Assembly: GCA_002633005.1 (NCBI GenBank)
Contig: NMRA01000036.1
Location: forward strand, 318,869 to 338,994
Direction of reading: 5' to 3'
Length of the DNA stretch: 20,126 nucleotides
DNA from: Phoronis australis
Lineage: Eukaryota > Phoronida > Phoronidae
A program made the position numbers and the translations under genes. Positions 16,391 to 20,126 of this stretch are shown here, one piece after another (position 1 is the first letter of the stretch; the number at the start of each line of letters is the position of its first letter). The notes beneath the pieces were generated by a model. That model was not told the origin of the DNA, ran no database searches, and saw only the letters and a program-made list of their open reading frames with translations.

Positions 16391-17130
16391 ACATGTAACA
16401 GGTTATCCCACATACACAGGAATATTGGTGCCATATCCAATCAAGAATTTATTTCACTTGAGAGTATCCCAACGAGACCGAAGGTCGAGCTGGGACATTC
16501 CCAGACGAAATGTATTCGAGATAGGAAATCGTAGTAAGTATTTCTATGTATGTGGAATAACCTATTTATCTATGCATTGCAGCGATGTCTTGTTGCCATC
16601 TGCTTTAGCTTGTTGCTATGCGAGATGTTTAATAACCAGTAAAGTTTATTCCATACCAGAATTTTTGTTTTGTGAAGTACTCAAGATATAACAATGAACC
16701 ATTCAATAATATTAAACGTTCGTCGGGAACTTCGAAACAATCCATGTGGGAATATAAAAAGCGAAACATTTACGGAACAATTGTGCATGCAGCAGTGCCG
16801 TTTAAGCTGCGACAAGTTTCCTAGCTTTCTCTGTCTATTTTCGTGACTTAGCTTATTCTGGCATACAAATAGCAATAAAAATGTTTCCCACGTGTTGATG
16901 ACAACATTGGAAAATAACGGTGGAAGCTGTGCTTATATGCAGAACTTAGAGTAAGGACTGTATCGCAAAAAGCAGATTTTACGGCACGCTACCTGCGAAG
17001 GAGAGCCGAGGAACGCTGCTAGCAGACGACTGTGTCGGTAAAACATACATACTCGATATTATACCACAATATCAGCCTCGAATGGCCAATACAACAGTGT
17101 AATAACCCATTTAGTTATCTCACTAGTGAA
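16391..17130. other. unresolved stretch with coding-like pieces
   Basis: Bases 16467-16495 form an imperfect hairpin (TCCCA...GACC-GAA-GGTC...TGGGA). The surrounding 16422-16531 is open in two frames between an acceptor-like ACATACACAG and a donor-like GTA|GTAAGT. A 50-codon open stretch, 16951-17103, includes DCIAKSRFYGTLPAKESRG. None is supported enough to call. AATAAA lies near 16874. Confidence 0.3.
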
Positions 17131-17136
17131 ATAACA

Positions 17137-17227
17137 TTTTGGCGGGAATAGAGGCCGGTTTCGCAACCGGTCCACAAGAGTTTCGGGTCGTCGTCTTTAC
17201 CACTGCAACACTCAGCGGCTGACGTCA
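17137..17227. promoter_or_regulatory. E2F and CRE promoter-like cluster
   Basis: TTTTGGCGGGAA (17137-17148) is a full E2F consensus and TGACGTCA (17220-17227) a perfect CRE palindrome. Between them is the perfect hairpin CCGGTT-TCGC-AACCGG (17155-17170). The block is GC-richer than its surroundings. A promoter is plausible, but no convincing first exon was seen; an ATG downstream opens only 20 codons (MSTRNNRMFNKGHC). Confidence 0.4.
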
Positions 17228-17740
17228 TCGAACGTGGATATAGAATAAATGAGCACGCGCAACAATCGCATGTTCAATAAAGGGCATTGTACCGACATTT
17301 ATACGATATGAAAAATAAGACGTAATTTCCATAAAAACGATATTTTAATTCAGTGAAATTTATCTCTCATTTTCTCTCACTTGCAAATCACCGATCTCCA
17401 ATTTGAATGCGGGTACCGTGTCGTCGGGATCCTTCAACTTGAGCATTATACTCAGTTACCAGTGGTAACCTACTTTAGCAGACGATATTTTCTCGGCTTA
17501 GCGTGATAAAATGTGTACTAAGCTATAATAGTTGCTAAACCTTAATTTATAGATTCACTTTCTTTCCATTTTGTTTAAATTTTCAATTGGTTTTGAGTAA
17601 AAGCATTATGTGACAAAAATAGCTCAGCTTTTTTAAAAGGTCACGTCCTCCGACCCCGGGCGTCTGACATAGAAAGTAGTTACAAAGCCGAGGCAAGTCG
17701 TGAAAGGTAGATCGATTCATTGCTTCTCGTTCAGTATGTG
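17228..17740. other. non-coding stretch
   Basis: Nothing supportable. Confidence 0.4.
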
Positions 17741-17741
17741 G

Positions 17742-17922
17742 TATAAATAGATTATAACATGTTCTCAGTCGTTATCCCCCGTATTCTAGAGCCCTTGTGG
17801 ATTTTGGAGAATTATCGTCCGAGGGGCGTTAATATGTTGCAATTTCCTGTAAATATGTTAGTTCTTACTGTAGATATACTGTATGCATCCATAAAAAAAC
17901 CTTTTCATTTGATTTGAATAAA
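17742..17922 (+). other. compact TATA-to-AATAAA unit with a 27-codon frame
   Basis: TATAAATA at 17742-17749, an initiator-like TCAGTC at 17765-17770, an ATG at 17834 and TGA at 17915-17917 come in order, and AATAAA (17917-17922) shares the last base of the stop codon. The encoded 27 residues (MLQFPVNMLVLTVDILYA, then SIKKPFHLI) are hydrophobic. It could be a very short transcription unit or chance alignment of common AT-rich words. The TATA-initiator spacing of about 25 bp is short. Confidence 0.2.
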
Positions 17923-18969
17923 ATTTTGCCTTATTTTGAGACGATTCGTGCTAGGAATTGACCCATTTATTATGACCCAGATTGAACTAGCGAAGCCTAA
18001 AAATAGCCGTCTGATTACCGTGCGTTGGAATTTTCATCGGAGAAAGTTTATGGTTTTAGAGTAAAAGTTCTTCTCCAGGAACGACCGGTTGGATCAATGA
18101 ATGAGCCCAATCAAATTTGACGTCGTACATGCGAATTTACGCCTCCAAGAGTCAGCACACCAACCGTAAAATACGGCCTCTACAGTTGCATACGGACTGG
18201 CCCCACTTTACCGTATTTCACAGTAAATTTCGTGACGTATTGAATACCCGCATTTTCACAAATAAAGAAGAAACTATATGTAGTTATGTACATGACAACG
18301 GAAATGGTCGAACTATGTGTCGAATTAGCTGCTGGAAATACTAGTGACATCCTTCTTTGAAAAGTCACGTGAGTTGACTTTCGCATTTTAAAAGACTGTA
18401 AAGAATCACAAAACACCTTTTGTTTGTTATTATTCTATTCGTAATGAATTGCTCTAGATATCATACAAAGAACATAGAATACAGTTCGTATCAAGTTTGT
18501 ATCAGCGCTGTATACCCGGAGAGTGAGTTTTCAAAGGTGATGCTGTTGCTAAGCTGCACGTCATCAACGTGGAATCAAAATACGGAAGCCATGTGCTGCT
18601 AAGTTACTGTACCTCATTTTTTATGACCATTCATGAGTATGTGGTCTGCTCACTATTAACCGTTAGCTAAGTTCATCATTGGAGGAAAGTGGTACCTCCT
18701 CTGTGATTTCAATAAGAACATATCAGAGTTGCGAATTTGTTGCCTATGATCCTTGAATAAACCAAATCTTAGGGTCACAAATGTGCTTATTCAAATACAA
18801 GACAGTTGTTAGTCAAATGTGGTGGCAGAGCACCACAGCATATAAATATATAACCGAGGAAGAAAAAAATTTTAACATCTATAGCAGATAATGTATTATT
18901 TTAGTAATCACTGTTTCTGGTACAAGAGCCCAAGATACGTGTATATTAAGAGTCAGTTTTATGTAAATC
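17923..18969. other. non-coding stretch
   Basis: Short frames near 18117-18602 look like noise. GTCACGTGAG at about 18362 is an isolated E-box. Confidence 0.4.
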
Positions 18970-18975
18970 CAATTA

Positions 18976-19260
18976 ATGCGCGCATCCAGCCTAAAGCATA
19001 GGGGAGCTCGAATGTTTCGGTGTGCGGACCTTTTAGTGAAAGAAATCAACGAGGACTAAAAAAACAAAACAAAAAACGGCCACTAGGTTCAGGCCCACGA
19101 ATTGTGCATCTGCGCTGACTTCCCGAGGGATTTTGTGGACTTTTGTCTCGTTTACTCGGACTTTTTGTTTCACTGAGGCGGACCTTTTTACCCAATTCGC
19201 CAAATTGGGTGGGGGGGGGGGCTCATTCGAGCAATCCGAGCCCCCCTGGGTGCGCCCATG
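18976..19260 (+). mobile_element. transposon-like element 3, 285 bp
   Basis: The left end ATGCGCGCATCCAG then GGGGAGCTCG, and the reverse complement of the right end, ATGGGCGCACCCAG then GGGGGGCTCG, match except for a few bases and a roughly 10-bp insertion in the left arm. CAATTA flanks both sides (18970-18975 and 19261-19266), consistent with a 6-7 bp target-site duplication. The right half holds an 11-G run and two perfect hairpins. It is a different family from elements 1 and 2. A 76-codon minus frame inside it is not convincing as a gene. Confidence 0.65.
19137..19246. repeat. 22-bp minirepeats and two hairpins in element 3
   Basis: GGAC(C/T)TTTT words recur at about 19137, 19158 and 19180, giving three units of 21-22 bp; a related word lies at 19026. 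They are followed by hairpin CCCAATT-CGCCA-AATTGGG (19191-19209) and hairpin GGGGGGCTC (19216-19224) with GAGCCCCCC (19238-19246), both perfect. Confidence 0.65.
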
Positions 19261-19266
19261 CAATTA

Positions 19267-19962
19267 AATAACATTATCGTTCTTTAACGTTTTTGCAGTG
19301 ATGTAATTTGAACAGTTAACCTGCACAAGAAAAGACAAAAGAATTCAAGGGTTTATGCACGACACAGTTTTATGTTTGCTTACTTTGTCGATAAGCTGAA
19401 TTTCATGTGAAAAGTAATATACAAAATGACTTCCAAAGACAAAATTAAAACTGAAAATAAAACATCAAAGCAGAACAGTTAACAACTTAATCGGCACTCC
19501 GCTACGGCATACACACCTCTTACAATGTAGTTACGACTTTCTAGGTGTGGAAATGATCTTTTGTCTATCCCTAATATCCCGACAGGTTATATTTTGAAGA
19601 GCCTCTGACGCACCTTTTGATAGACACTTGCGTAAAGATACTCATAAGTCGGAAGAGACATGAGATACGACATATGTAGCTGCTAAGCTTTTCCTAGGTA
19701 CCGTAATAATACAGTTTTAAGCGGATAAGTGCACCGTTTTCTCGAAATAAAAGCAACATTCTTTTCACTCCCTGTGTATGTGCACTTCAAAGCAACATCG
19801 CGGTCTCTTCCATGAAAAGTGACTAAAGACATAGTTTGACACCAACACAACTACTTTTCAACAAAAAGAATAGCACTGTATGAATCACAGGGCAGTCTTG
19901 TCCGCACAGCTTGGTTGAAGGAGAATGCCACCCAAAAAACAACCTATTTTGTATCAATTTAG
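19267..19962. other. non-coding stretch
   Basis: Nothing supportable. Confidence 0.4.
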
Positions 19963-19982
19963 ATCGAGTAGTTCTACTCGAT
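19963..19982. repeat. perfect 9+2+9 palindrome
   Basis: ATCGAGTAG and CTACTCGAT are exact reverse complements around TT. This is a good dimer-protein binding-site shape or a small hairpin. No flanking repeats seen. Confidence 0.7.
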
Positions 19983-20126
19983 AACGGCACGTTCGGTTGC
20001 GTTACCTGACACCTGACGGCAGACGGAGGTGTTGAAATCATCCAATGACGTAATTGGTTTCACACGCAGTCTGTTCAACAGTTCACAGCACGGGTTAGTG
20101 GTGTCAGCTTATCACTTGAATTCATC

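Noticed and set aside
16317-16691. 124-codon plus-strand frame
   Set aside because: Its first third is the end of transposon-like element 2, so the long frame is a composite. Only a sub-segment near 16422-16531 has exon-like borders.
1-20126. tRNA genes or tRNA-derived SINEs
   Set aside because: No GGTTCGAANCC-type B box was found with a partner A box and cloverleaf on either strand.

Overview
The window looks like non-bacterial, metazoan nuclear DNA, most likely from an invertebrate. It is AT-rich. It has no long open reading frames, no operon structure and no ribosome-binding-site/start pairs. It does have eukaryotic splice-site and poly(A)-signal look-alikes, several microsatellites, short non-autonomous DNA transposons with clear target-site duplications, and animal-type transcription-factor motifs (NRF-1, NF-Y, E2F, CRE, CTCF-like). 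The sequence does not fix the species. The G-rich element termini are the style seen in marine invertebrate genomes, but that is an impression, not proof. No tRNA, rRNA, CRISPR array or intact transposon protein was found.

Layout, left to right. 1-400: a short protein-like reading frame running in from the left edge. 400-3250: mostly featureless AT-rich DNA with a TATA box, a perfect hairpin, a GAT microsatellite, a G-run tract and a tetranucleotide microsatellite. 3255-5045: a two-copy tandem duplication (1062 and 729 bp) whose second copy opens with a long, nearly perfect inverted repeat. 5250-7500: motif-rich DNA (E-box, DR1, NRF-1, palindromic CCAAT, YY1) that could hold promoters, plus a 30-bp module repeated in opposite orientations. 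7866-8000: transposon-like element 1. 8000-10990: AT-rich DNA with little to call. 10990-12960: the best gene candidates, two head-to-head two-exon models (minus 11951-10993 and plus 12158-12952) about 206 bp apart, with a CTCF-like site in the minus model's intron. 13150-13390: an array of TATATTAATATA palindromes in GC-rich spacers. 13610-13760: a CCA-rich low-complexity tract. 14740-14970: a candidate terminal coding exon with a poly(A) signal. 15340-15950: a candidate small secreted-peptide gene with promoter, signal-peptide-like first exon, GTAAGT donor and second exon. 16174-16385: transposon-like element 2. 17130-17930: an E2F/CRE cluster and a compact TATA-to-AATAAA unit. 18976-19260: transposon-like element 3. 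The rest to 20126 is largely featureless, apart from one perfect palindrome.

Gene calls here are hand-made splice models. Each rests on start context, splice sites, matching phase and absence of stops. None has a recognised homologue, so confidence is kept low to moderate. The transposon-like elements and the tandem duplication are much safer because they rest on exact, directly visible repeats.
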